A stretch of DNA of 64,000 bases, taken from Pseudomonadota bacterium (GTDB lineage: Bacteria > Pseudomonadota > Gammaproteobacteria > Steroidobacterales > Steroidobacteraceae). The notes below the pieces were generated by a model. It saw nothing but the letters and a program-made list of their open reading frames with translations. It was not told the origin of the DNA and did no database searches. Each line of letters begins with the position of its first letter. Position 1 is the stretch's first letter. Positions 8,805 through 16,836 of this stretch are shown piece by piece. A program made the position numbers and the translations under genes. Where the stretch lies: the NCBI GenBank assembly GCA_016703895.1, contig JADJBE010000003.1:1-64000 (forward strand), in the 5' to 3' direction.

Positions 8805-9755
8805 GTGGACGTCGCTACCAAGACGTCGACGCTGAAGCCGTTTGCCGACGGTGACATTTTTCTCGGCTGCACGTACCTCATGAATGTGCCGCAGGATGAT
8901 CACGCCGGCGAAGGCCGCATTCTGCAGTTCGACCGCAATATGGTTCCCAAAGGAACGTTGTACACCGCTGGGACTACACACCTCGTCGTGAATCTCCGCT
9001 TCGGCCCCGATGGCGTGCTGTGGGCCTTCGATCCTTTTGCGCGCGTCGTCGTGCGCGTCAGTCCGGATGGTGAGCAGCTACCAAGGGTCGATTTCGGCGG
9101 GCGCGGTTGGGGCAGCGTGTGCTTCGGACACGATGGCAGTGTCTATCTTTGCGAGTACCTCAAGGGCGATAGGCCCTATCAAGGTGGCGCTATGCGCACG
9201 CTACCCGGCACCAACGTCGTCGGCTATGGGCGGATTGCGCAATTCGACGCGTCAATGCGGCTGGTTCGTGAGTTCGCCAATGAAACGGCAGAGTCGCTCA
9301 CGGGCTTTCATGGGGTGACGCACTCGGCCATGCACCCGCGCGATGAGGTCGTCACATACCTGACCGATCTCGGCATGCGCGTGATGCGTTACGACGTGTC
9401 TGCGAACAAACAGCTGCCGGACCTCGTGACCTATCCGGGCGGTGAAGCCTATGCACGCAAGTGGACCACTGGCGTCGCCTATCGGCGCGATGGCACCCTG
9501 TTGTTATTGCGCGGCAGTTTCATTGATCTGCTTGATGATCGAGGTGACTCGATGCGCACGATTCCCTTGGACGCCTACGGCTACGCCATGATCACGGCAT
9601 CGGCGGACGATCGCCATGTATTCTGCACCAACATTTTCACGGGTGTCATGTCGAAGATCGAGCTCGAGTCTGGCACGATTGCCGGGCAGATCGACACCGG
9701 CTTCGCCAAGCCGCAGCGTAGTCTGGCGGGCGTGGCGGAGTACCGCGCGAGCTGA
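8805..9755 (+). CDS. SMP-30/NHL-like beta-propeller protein
   Basis: This 316-aa protein starts at GTG 8805, five bases after the DUF1838 stop. It has a repeated FGPDGVLWAFDPF, FGHDGSVYLCEYL, YRRDGTLLLLRGS pattern of six-bladed propellers of the SMP-30/gluconolactonase/NHL class. No signal peptide is seen, unlike its neighbours. The metal-binding residues of true lactonases cannot be assigned with confidence. It probably belongs to the same transcript as 6690 and 7942. It could act on a lactone or bind a ligand; this is inference from fold alone. Confidence 0.6.
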   Translation: MDVATKTSTLKPFADGDIFLGCTYLMNVPQDDHAGEGRILQFDRNMVPKGTLYTAGTTHLVVNLRFGPDGVLWAFDPFARVVVRVSPDGEQLPRVDFGGRGWGSVCFGHDGSVYLCEYLKGDRPYQGGAMRTLPGTNVVGYGRIAQFDASMRLVREFANETAESLTGFHGVTHSAMHPRDEVVTYLTDLGMRVMRYDVSANKQLPDLVTYPGGEAYARKWTTGVAYRRDGTLLLLRGSFIDLLDDRGDSMRTIPLDAYGYAMITASADDRHVFCTNIFTGVMSKIELESGTIAGQIDTGFAKPQRSLAGVAEYRAS

Positions 9756-9765
9756 GCCGATCCGG

Positions 9766-10290
9766 TCAGGCTTTGAACCGCAGAATGTCGTGACCTAACT
9801 GTCGTCCGAACGCCAACGCTGGCGTGACCGACATGCCACCGGGAATCGAGCGGCCCATCAGTCGTCCCATCCCTAACAGTTCGCCCGCCGCATACAGGCC
9901 GGCAATCGCCGTGCCGTTAGCGCGAATCACCTGCAGATTGCCGTCAACTGCGAGGCCGCCGTAGGTGGTGAGATTCCAGCTTTGCAGCTGAATAGCGTAG
10001 TAGGGTGCTTGCGCAATCGGCAACGGCATGTATTGCCGGCCAAGTGAATCCTCGCTGCCCGCTTGGGCGCGATTGTAAGCGGCGACTGTTGCGACCAGCC
10101 CCGCCGCATCCACGCCCGCGGCTTCGGCCAGCGTGCCGATGGAATCAGCCTTGAAGTACATGGGTGTGCCAGTCGCGAACGCGTTGACCGTGTCTTCCTG
10201 CGACCAAAGCGCATTGATGCCGCTCGTTGCTAACGGTGGCGCCGCACGCAAGATGGCGTCATCAAACACCACCCAGCAGCGTTCATTCTC
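9766..10290 (-). pseudogene. Flavocytochrome c/KSTD-type flavoprotein, C-terminal fragment
   Basis: Only the last ~170 residues of an FAD-dependent dehydrogenase of the fumarate reductase/3-ketosteroid dehydrogenase class remain. The reading frame begins around CWVVFDDAI and includes TYGGLAVDGNLQVI, GLYAAGELLGMG and RSIPGGMSVTPALAFGR, the conserved FAD-proximal end of the family. The FAD-binding Rossmann N-terminus and most of the catalytic domain are absent. Upstream sequence instead enters, on the other strand, another enzyme fragment (10320-10796). It is therefore the left half of a rearrangement scar. Confidence 0.75.
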
Positions 10291-10319
10291 TTGCGCGGCT
10301 GCGCAAAAATGCCACGTGC

Positions 10320-10796
10320 GCGCCGATCTATCACCTCAGCTTTGTGCTCGACAAGCCACTCATCGAGGATCTGGACGGCTGCATGGTGTTTGGCAACACG
10401 ACGAACCTGATCTATCTCGAGATCCCGTCCGCCATTTCACCTGGAACGATTTCTCCGCCCGGGACCTATGTACACACTGCTTACGGGGCGCCGGCTGATG
10501 CGGCGACTGCCGACATCGAAAGTGATTTCAAGAATATGTTGGCGGAGTTTGAAACGAATTTTCCGGGTGCGTTGGCCCGTGCAAATATCCTTGTGAAGGC
10601 CAAACACATCGGCCAGGCGCCGGGCATGCATCGTTGGGCCGGGTACGGCATGCCGGTCAACACGCCCGTCTCTGGATTGTATAACGTCGGGGACGGTTGC
10701 ATTCAGCCGGGAACTATTGGCACTGAGGGTGCAGCAGCGTCCGCTAGAGAGGCTGTAGATCAGATCCTGAAGAGAACAGCGGCCGTCAAACGCTGA
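10320..10796 (+). pseudogene. Phytoene-desaturase-like NAD(P)/FAD oxidoreductase, C-terminal fragment
   Basis: The frame from about 10320 encodes the C-terminal ~155 residues of a phytoene dehydrogenase/NAD(P)-binding flavoprotein. It includes YHLSFVLDKPLIED, the central HTAYGAPADA segment, and the diagnostic FAD-binding end VSGLYNVGDGCIQPGTIGTEGAAASAREAVDQIL. The first two thirds, including the dinucleotide-binding motif, are missing. The junction with the oppositely oriented 9766-10290 fragment lies within about 10275-10325. Nominal ATG/TTG starts upstream give residues unlike the family, so no functional product is expected. Confidence 0.75.
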
Positions 10797-10944
10797 GATA
10801 ACGACTTGCAATGTGGACGTTGCGCATCACGGCACCGCGCAATTGATTTGGGCGATCAATTCGACACCTATGTAGGCTGAGTCGCACGCGGGATGGGTCT
10901 CGTCTTACAATGCCAAGGCTCGCGGATGACTGAGAATGCCTTAG

Positions 10945-12012
10945 ATGATTTTGACCGAAACGATCTCGCGGTTGGTGCAGGCAGCCCTGGTGATTTCAGT
11001 GCTAGCGGTCTTGGGGGGCTGCACATCTGTCCCGCCACAAGCGGCCGCAACGACTAGCGGTCCACGGAGCATCCTGGCTCCAGTCACGGAGAGCATCAGC
11101 GAATTGCGCGAGCAGTTTGTTGATCTCCCGCCTCCAAACGGGACTGGCAATCGGCTCGACCACTGGCATGACCGCCTATATATCGGCATGCAAAATCTGA
11201 TCGAACGAACGGACCAGAAGTTTGCTGACGACTGTCTCCGCCCACTGCCTACGCCTGCCGCACCCTTTCGACTCGGCGTTGATTCGCTGGTCGTCGAGGA
11301 CGGCGAGATGGCTCTCAACGCCAGCGTCGATCTTGATGTGTTGCTCGAGTTGCCCAATATTGAGAAGCGGCTGCGGCTGTTCATTACCAACGACGATGTC
11401 CAGGAGTCGCCCGGCGAACAGGGGCGACGCAGCAACCTGCGTGCCGGATTGCGGCTGCCCGCGTTTCGCGCGCTGGACTTCGACGTCGGCCTGCGTGCTG
11501 ACTTCCCCGATGCGGCTTTCATGTCGCTCCGGTGGCAGCGCGACTATTCGCATGGCGATTTGCACGTTCAGCCGTTCGCCAAGCTCTATCTTCAAACTGG
11601 CGACGGGCTTGGTTTCGTCAGCGGCCTCACGTTTGATCGTTGGCAAGATCGTTGGCTGCTTCGTAGCTCGAGCTATGCCAACTGGCGCAAGGACCGTGCG
11701 GCAACCGAATGGACGCAAACGATGTTGGTGGCCAACATCAGCGAGATTATTCGGTTCGCACGGTATGGCCCGATCGTACGCGGCCGTGATCTGGCCGGCG
11801 GCGTGGGGCTACAATTGTTAGCGTCGGGCGTGCGAATATCTACCACGGATACCTACGAACTGAGCGTGTTTGCCAAACAACCGACCCGCAAGCGCTGGCT
11901 GTATTGGCGTGTAACGCCGCTCGTCCGCTGGCAACGCGACAACAACTGGCGCGCCGAGCCCGGGCTTTACGTGGGCGCGGAGGCACTGTTCTGGCGCCTT
12001 GCAACTCAGTAG
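10945..12012 (+). CDS. Hypothetical lipoprotein, probable outer-membrane protein
   Basis: This 355-aa protein has a lipobox signal (VISVLAVLGGCTS). The C-terminal two thirds are rich in alternating amphipathic strands with aromatic girdle residues (LRWQRDYSHGDLHVQPFAKLY, LYWRVTPLVRW, GLYVGAEALFW), consistent with a beta-barrel or beta-sheet outer-membrane protein. I do not recognise a named family. It is separated from the upstream fragment by 148 bases with no clear promoter and is followed by the Hsp20 gene in the same direction. Confidence 0.55.
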   Translation: MILTETISRLVQAALVISVLAVLGGCTSVPPQAAATTSGPRSILAPVTESISELREQFVDLPPPNGTGNRLDHWHDRLYIGMQNLIERTDQKFADDCLRPLPTPAAPFRLGVDSLVVEDGEMALNASVDLDVLLELPNIEKRLRLFITNDDVQESPGEQGRRSNLRAGLRLPAFRALDFDVGLRADFPDAAFMSLRWQRDYSHGDLHVQPFAKLYLQTGDGLGFVSGLTFDRWQDRWLLRSSSYANWRKDRAATEWTQTMLVANISEIIRFARYGPIVRGRDLAGGVGLQLLASGVRISTTDTYELSVFAKQPTRKRWLYWRVTPLVRWQRDNNWRAEPGLYVGAEALFWRLATQ

Positions 12013-12130
12013 TTGAGGCGGTGGTGCGACGTTCGGTTTCTTGATGTGGGGAAGTACGGATTGAGATCTTGCCCAGTTCCGCACGAGAATGACCGTACCG
12101 CAGTCGGTATTCACGGCGAGGAGAATTATC

Positions 12131-12646
12131 ATGTCAGAAGTACGAGTCAAGAGACTGCAGCGTGCGGACGATCGATCGCTGCCGGTTTTTCGCCAAGCCG
12201 AGGAGTTGTTGGAGAAGATCCGAGCACGTGCGTTTTCGCTGTTTGCGGATCGCGGCTTCAAGAATGGGGGTTCACTGGATGATTGGCTGCTTGCTGAGCA
12301 GGAGTTATGTTGGCCAGCCGCGAAAATTGTCGAGAGTGAAGTGGACTACACGGTCGAGTTATCGCTAGGTGGATACGATCCTGGCGAGGTGGAAATTACC
12401 GTAACTCCTGGCGAGATCGTGGTGCAAGCGCATGCTGAGACTGAGCGCAAGCCCGATCGGAAGAAGCGCAAGACGGATGTTCATAGGAGCGAGTGCCGTA
12501 GCAACGATGTGTTTCGCCGCTTCGAGTTTGGTGTGGAGGTCGATTCAAGTCGCGTGAGTGCATCGCTAGAGAACGGCGTACTGAAGATTGTTGCACCGAA
12601 GCGCGAGGCAGAGGCGCGAAATGTCACGATCGCGACAGCTGCTTAG
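12131..12646 (+). CDS. DUF2934-Hsp20 fusion small heat-shock protein
   Basis: The first ~65 residues match a DUF2934-like helical segment (EELLEKIRARAFSLFADRGF, then SLDDWLLAEQEL). The rest is an alpha-crystallin/Hsp20 domain with VDYTVELSLGGYDPGEVEITVTPGEIVVQ and the C-terminal VSASLENGVLKIVAPK. The protein should be an ATP-independent holdase with an added N-terminal helical module. AGGAG at 12118-12122 selects ATG 12131 over the in-frame ATG at 12089. It is one of two sHSPs in the window; the other (37805) lacks DUF2934. Confidence 0.8.
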   Translation: MSEVRVKRLQRADDRSLPVFRQAEELLEKIRARAFSLFADRGFKNGGSLDDWLLAEQELCWPAAKIVESEVDYTVELSLGGYDPGEVEITVTPGEIVVQAHAETERKPDRKKRKTDVHRSECRSNDVFRRFEFGVEVDSSRVSASLENGVLKIVAPKREAEARNVTIATAA

Positions 12647-12685
12647 GCTTGGTTTTTCACCGCCGGATTGGAGCGGGGCTTGCAA

Positions 12686-12701
12686 CTACCGCTGACGGTA
12701 G
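12686..12701. repeat. Short perfect inverted repeat after the Hsp20 gene
   Basis: CTACCG (12686-12691) and CGGTAG (12696-12701) form a 6-bp stem with a 4-base loop 40 bases after the stop. There is no following T run, so it is only a weak terminator or mRNA-stability candidate. Confidence 0.25.
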
Positions 12702-12816
12702 ATCGCGCTGGCGGTTCGCCGTGCGGCTGCCACAGTTCGCCATGACGTGTTGCAGTGCCCATCGCGGGCCAGTGTTAAACAAGCCATGAATCTGGACGCA
12801 TACAGAGGGTACTTTG

Positions 12817-13383
12817 ATGTCTGTTGCTGATACAAAACGCTCGCGGCGACTTCTGATTGGGCTGATCGCGTTGTTATCCGGCTGTGCAAGCCTAACGACA
12901 CATACGGATTTCGATCGCTCGAATGATTTCAGCGGCTATCGAACATTCGGTTGGATGAATGTGGATCCCGTGCAGGAGGTGCGGGGTGAGACTGCTCGCG
13001 TCAGCCCCCTGAATCGTCAGCGGGTTGTCGCTGCGATCGAGCAGGAGCTTGTCGCAAAGGGCTTCCGGCGTATGTTGCCCGGCGAGAGTTCAGACTTTGT
13101 GGTTGACTACACAATTGGTGCGCGCGATCGGATAGAAGTCGATTCGTATCCCGCTGGCTATCGGGGTCCGTGGCGCTGGGGCTGGCCCGATCTTTGGCGT
13201 GAAGTCGATGTGCGCACCTTTACAGAAGGGCGGCTCGCTATCGATATCTTTGACGGTCGCTCACGGCAGCCAGTGTGGCATGGCTACGCAAAGCGCCAAA
13301 TTACAGAGGCCGATATTGAGCGGGCGGAAAAGGAAATACCGAGAGCAGTAGCTGCTATCTTGGAGTCATTTCCGTCGCGATGA
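12817..13383 (+). CDS. DUF4136 domain lipoprotein
   Basis: This 188-aa protein has a type II signal (RRLLIGLIALLSGCAS). Next comes the DUF4136 pattern: DFDRSNDFSGYRTFGWM near residue 30, a two-helix region (NRQRVVAAIEQELVAKGFRR), SDFVVDYTIGARDR, and the C-terminal GRLAIDIFDGRSRQPVWHGYA. It is an outer-membrane or periplasmic lipoprotein of unknown role. ATG 12817 follows AGAGGG at 12804-12809; the TTG three bases earlier is not preferred. It is convergent with the acyl carrier protein gene. Confidence 0.8.
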   Translation: MSVADTKRSRRLLIGLIALLSGCASLTTHTDFDRSNDFSGYRTFGWMNVDPVQEVRGETARVSPLNRQRVVAAIEQELVAKGFRRMLPGESSDFVVDYTIGARDRIEVDSYPAGYRGPWRWGWPDLWREVDVRTFTEGRLAIDIFDGRSRQPVWHGYAKRQITEADIERAEKEIPRAVAAILESFPSR

Positions 13384-13392
13384 CCGTCAGCT

Positions 13393-13659
13393 TCATGAGG
13401 GGTTGTTAGCTTGGCTCCGCGCGGCGATATACTCGACGAGATCCGTCAGACGTCGCATGCCGGCGTACTCGGATTCGGGGATGTCGACTCCCAGGCGCTG
13501 GTGCAGCGCGACCAAAAAGTGTAGGTGATCCATCGAGTCGAGCTCGATCTGCTCGCGCAGCGGCACGTCCGGGTCGAGATCGAAATCGCTGACTTCCGGC
13601 GCGATCGTTGCCAGCGCATCGACGATCGTCTTCAGCAATTCTGGTTTTGTCTGGGTCAT
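13393..13659 (-). CDS. Acyl carrier protein
   Basis: This 88-aa protein has the phosphopantetheine attachment motif DSMDHLHFL (Ser within the DSM triplet). It has the usual helix II/III pattern HQRLGVDIPESEY and LTDLVEYIAAR, which is full length for an ACP. It is the last gene of a five-gene operon. Its ATG overlaps the E2 stop by four bases (ATGA at 13659-13662 read on the minus strand), implying translational coupling. The placement suggests that it receives or supplies acyl groups for the adjacent 2-oxoacid dehydrogenase-like complex instead of serving general fatty-acid synthesis; this is inference. Confidence 0.85.
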   Translation of the reverse strand: MTQTKPELLKTIVDALATIAPEVSDFDLDPDVPLREQIELDSMDHLHFLVALHQRLGVDIPESEYAGMRRLTDLVEYIAARSQANNPS

Positions 13660-14858
13660 CAAAGAGACTCCGGTTGTTGCAGCCGGGACGCGATGCGCGC
13701 CAGAAACTGCGCGCCCCGCCGGCCGTCGCTAACGCGATGGTCTGCCGCGAGCGAGATCGTTACGCGTTCGCGCGCGACGAGGGCGCCTGCTTCGACGGCC
13801 GGGCGCGGGCCGATCCGCCCGATGCCCACGAGCGCTACTTGCGGCGGGTAGATGACGCCGAGCAGTCCCGCTGAACCCTCGTCGCCGAGGTTCGTGACGG
13901 TTAGCGTTTGCCCAGAGATCTCGGAGCTGCGCAGTCCGCCAGCGCGTGCGCGTCGCACGAGGTCCGAGAGATTGCGCATCAGCTCATCGAGTCCCAGTTT
14001 GTGAGCGTCGCGCAGCGCGGGTGCGATCAGCCCGCCACCGCGCAACGCAATGGCAACACCGAGATGCACGGCGCTGCTCGGCTGGAACGCATCGTGCTCC
14101 CAGCTGCCGTTCATGTCGGGAAACTCGGCGGCCGCACGGGCAACCGCTGCGAGCAGCAACGCAGCCGGCAACAGTCTGCTGGTGACGGGCCGTTTCTCAT
14201 TGCTGGACTGCAGCCACTGCATCGCGGTGGTCACGTCGATTTCGTCCCACAGGTAGTAGTGTGGGATCTCGCGTTTTGAACGCGCCATCGCCAGTGCGAT
14301 CGAGCGGCGCATCCCCTCGTGGCGATCGGCGCGGTCACTTGTCACGGCCTTCGCCGCACCAGATTTCGGCGCCGCGGCGCGCTCCACATCCTGCAGCTGG
14401 ATCGCACCGCCGGGACCACTGCCGCGCAGCTGGGCGAGATCGATGTCGAGCGCTTGGGCTCGACGCCGCGCGGCCGGGGAGGCACGCGCGAACGTCGTCG
14501 CGCCGCCTGTCTCGCCTAAGTTCGCAGCCTTCGATGCGGGCGCTTCCACCGGTGGTGCGCGGCGCGCCGGCTCCGGTGGCGTCGCGGAGGTAGCCGCCGG
14601 TCGCGCAGCGACAGGAGTCTCACCGTGATCCGCGAGCCGCACGATTGGCATGCCGACGGCGATCTCAGCACCTGGTTCTGCCAGCAGTTCGATCACCTCG
14701 CCGTCGTGCCAGCTCTCGACATCGATCGCCGCTTTCTCCGTATCGACAACCGCAATCACATCGCCCTTGCGGATCTTCTGGCCTGGCGCAATACGCCACT
14801 CAAGCAGCTTTCCCGAGGTCATGTCGGGTCCGAGCGAAGGCAACGGCAGCTCGATCAT
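13659..14858 (-). CDS. 2-oxoacid dehydrogenase E2 (dihydrolipoamide acyltransferase)
   Basis: This 399-aa E2 carries one N-terminal lipoyl domain (lipoyl Lys in DTEKAAID, about residue 43) and an Ala/Pro-rich linker. A peripheral-subunit-binding domain follows (SPAARRRAQALDIDLAQLRGSGPGG), then the catalytic core ending SLAADHRVSDG, which supplies the HRVxDG active site. It transfers the acyl group from lipoamide, normally to CoA. Length and order fit pyruvate/acetoin-type E2. It overlaps E1-beta and the ACP gene by four bases each. No lipoamide dehydrogenase (E3) gene is present in the operon, so E3 must come from elsewhere. Confidence 0.9.
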   Translation of the reverse strand: MIELPLPSLGPDMTSGKLLEWRIAPGQKIRKGDVIAVVDTEKAAIDVESWHDGEVIELLAEPGAEIAVGMPIVRLADHGETPVAARPAATSATPPEPARRAPPVEAPASKAANLGETGGATTFARASPAARRRAQALDIDLAQLRGSGPGGAIQLQDVERAAAPKSGAAKAVTSDRADRHEGMRRSIALAMARSKREIPHYYLWDEIDVTTAMQWLQSSNEKRPVTSRLLPAALLLAAVARAAAEFPDMNGSWEHDAFQPSSAVHLGVAIALRGGGLIAPALRDAHKLGLDELMRNLSDLVRRARAGGLRSSEISGQTLTVTNLGDEGSAGLLGVIYPPQVALVGIGRIGPRPAVEAGALVARERVTISLAADHRVSDGRRGAQFLARIASRLQQPESL

Positions 14859-15841
14859 GCGCTGCCGCCGTGAACGACGCTGCGTGCGGCGGCGACAATG
14901 TTCTCGATCTGCGGCGTTGCGGCGACTTCGAGATGGGCGGCGTAGGGCATTGGGACTTCCGCACTGCAGACCCTGAGCACCGGCGCGTCGAGTTCGTACA
15001 GCGCCCCCTCCATGATACGCGCGCTGATTTCGGCGGCAAAGCTGCCGGTACGCCAGCTCTCATCGACGACGACGGCACGACGGGTGCGGCGCACTGATTC
15101 AATCAGGCGTTCGTTGTCGAGGGGGCGCAGGCTGCGCAGATCGAGTACTTCGGCCTCGATTCCCTCGGCGGCAAGCCTCTGCGCGGCTGCGAGGGCACGA
15201 CTCAGCATGCCGCCCCAGGCAATCAGTGTCAGGTCTCGCCCGACACGACGTGTTGCTGCTCGCCAAGCTTCGTCGGGGGTGGGCGGCGCCCCGATCGTGC
15301 CAGTTTCGCTATAGAACTGCGCGTGCTCGAGCAGGATCACGGGGTCCGGGTCGGCGAGCGCGATCCCAAGCATGTAGCGAGCGTCGGTGACGGTGCCAGG
15401 TGTTAGTACCTTGAGACCCGGAATGTGCGCGAACCAGCCATCGAAGCTGTGCGAATGCTGGGCAGCGAGTTGCCGTCCGGCGCCGGTTGCCATGCGCACG
15501 ACCAGCGGCACGCTGAACTGTCCGCCGGACATGTGTCGCAGCGTCGCTGCTGTATTGACCAACTGATCGAGCGCCAGCAGGCTGAAGTTAACCGTCATGA
15601 TCTCAATGATCGGGCGCAGCCCGCCGAGCGCCGCGCCCACGCCAGCGCCCGTGAAGCCGAGCTCTGACAACGGCGCGTCGCGGATCCGCTGCGGGCCGAA
15701 CTCCGTCAGCAGGCTCTTGCTGACCGCATACGAGCCACCGTAGCGCCCCACATCCTCGCCGATCAGCAGCACACGTGAGTCGTTAGTGAGCGCCTCGCGC
15801 AGCGCATCGTGCAGCGCCTCGCGTGCGCTGGTCGTGCTCAT
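14855..15841 (-). CDS. 2-oxoacid dehydrogenase E1 beta subunit
   Basis: This 328-aa transketolase-like beta subunit has GEDVGRYGGSY, DAPLSELGFTGAGVGAALGG, and AQHSHSFDGWFAHIPGLKV, then a C-terminal domain with VVVDESWRTGSFAAEI. It forms the alpha2beta2 decarboxylase with the next upstream gene, using thiamine diphosphate. The similarity is to pyruvate/acetoin dehydrogenase E1-beta; the substrate is not fixed by motif. ATGA overlaps occur at both ends, so expression is tightly coupled. Confidence 0.9.
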   Translation of the reverse strand: MSTTSAREALHDALREALTNDSRVLLIGEDVGRYGGSYAVSKSLLTEFGPQRIRDAPLSELGFTGAGVGAALGGLRPIIEIMTVNFSLLALDQLVNTAATLRHMSGGQFSVPLVVRMATGAGRQLAAQHSHSFDGWFAHIPGLKVLTPGTVTDARYMLGIALADPDPVILLEHAQFYSETGTIGAPPTPDEAWRAATRRVGRDLTLIAWGGMLSRALAAAQRLAAEGIEAEVLDLRSLRPLDNERLIESVRRTRRAVVVDESWRTGSFAAEISARIMEGALYELDAPVLRVCSAEVPMPYAAHLEVAATPQIENIVAAARSVVHGGSA

Positions 15842-16836
15842 GCACTCGCCTGTGGAGTGTGGACGTCGCGCAGCAGGTCTTCGACGGGTTCGAGCGGTGA
15901 GGTGTCTGCGAACTCGAGCGCTGCACGAATCTCGTCAGCGACCTCGGCATCGATCCTCTGGAAGTCCGCTTCGCTGAACACCTTTTCAGCCTTGAGGCGA
16001 TCGGTGAAGGTGTGCAGCGGGCCGCGTTCGCGCCACAGTTCTACCTCGGCCCGCTCGCGGTAGAGCTCCGGGTCGAACATCGAATGCGCGCGGAACCGGT
16101 ACGTCTGGAACTCGAGGAAGGCGGGTCCGGCACCGTTGCGGACCTGCGCTGCGGCTTCGCGTGCGGCTAGCGTGACCGCGACAATATCCATGCCGTCGAC
16201 TGCGCGTGCCGGCATGCCGTAACTGGCGGCGCGCGCACACAGATCCGTCTGCGACTGAGAGCGCGCCAGCGCTGTACCCATCGCATAGCCATTGTTCTCG
16301 CAGCAGAACAGGACGGGTAGCTGCCACAGTGCCGCGAGATTCATTGCCTCGTGGAAAGCGCCTTCGGCCACCGCGCCTTCGCCGAAGAAGCACGCGGTGA
16401 CACGTGGTCGCGCGAGCATCCGGTCCGCAAGACCCAGGCCGACCGCGACTGGCAGGCCACCTGCAACGATCGCGTTGCCGCCATAGAATCGCCGCTCGGC
16501 ATCGAATAGATGCATCGAACCGCCGCGGCCGCGCGAGCAGCCGGTCGAGCGGCCGAACATTTCTGCCATCAGGGCTTTAGCTGGAACGCCTCGCACCAGC
16601 GCGTGGCCGTGCTCGCGGTAGGTTGCGACGATGGCGTCATCTGGCGCCAGCTCGTGAATGACGCCGGTCGCAACAGCTTCCTCGCCGATATAAAGGTGAA
16701 GAAAGCCGCGGATCTTCTGTAAACCGTACCACTCGGCGCAGGCTTCCTCGAAACGCCGGATGCGTAGCATCTGGTGGACGAGTTCGCGCGACTCCTCGAT
16801 CGGGAACGGCACCGGATGTATGCCGCGCAGGGTCAT
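15838..16836 (-). CDS. 2-oxoacid dehydrogenase E1 alpha subunit (TPP-binding)
   Basis: This 332-aa E1-alpha has the thiamine diphosphate motif starting GEGAVAEGAFHEAMNLAAL and ending CCENNGYAMGT. It also has GGSMHLFDAERRFYGGNAIV and the substrate-lid segment FQTYRFRAHSMFDPELYRER, close to pyruvate/acetoin E1-alpha. The start overlaps the synthetase stop by four bases. Together with E1-beta and E2 it should catalyse oxidative decarboxylation of a 2-oxoacid such as pyruvate. Confidence 0.9.
   Translation of the reverse strand: MTLRGIHPVPFPIEESRELVHQMLRIRRFEEACAEWYGLQKIRGFLHLYIGEEAVATGVIHELAPDDAIVATYREHGHALVRGVPAKALMAEMFGRSTGCSRGRGGSMHLFDAERRFYGGNAIVAGGLPVAVGLGLADRMLARPRVTACFFGEGAVAEGAFHEAMNLAALWQLPVLFCCENNGYAMGTALARSQSQTDLCARAASYGMPARAVDGMDIVAVTLAAREAAAQVRNGAGPAFLEFQTYRFRAHSMFDPELYRERAEVELWRERGPLHTFTDRLKAEKVFSEADFQRIDAEVADEIRAALEFADTSPLEPVEDLLRDVHTPQASA

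Noticed and set aside
10843..10859. FNR/Anr-like box TTGAT...ATCAA upstream of the lipoprotein gene
   Set aside because: The spacer is 7 bases, not the 4 required for FNR-type sites. No other candidate was found upstream of the energy-metabolism genes.
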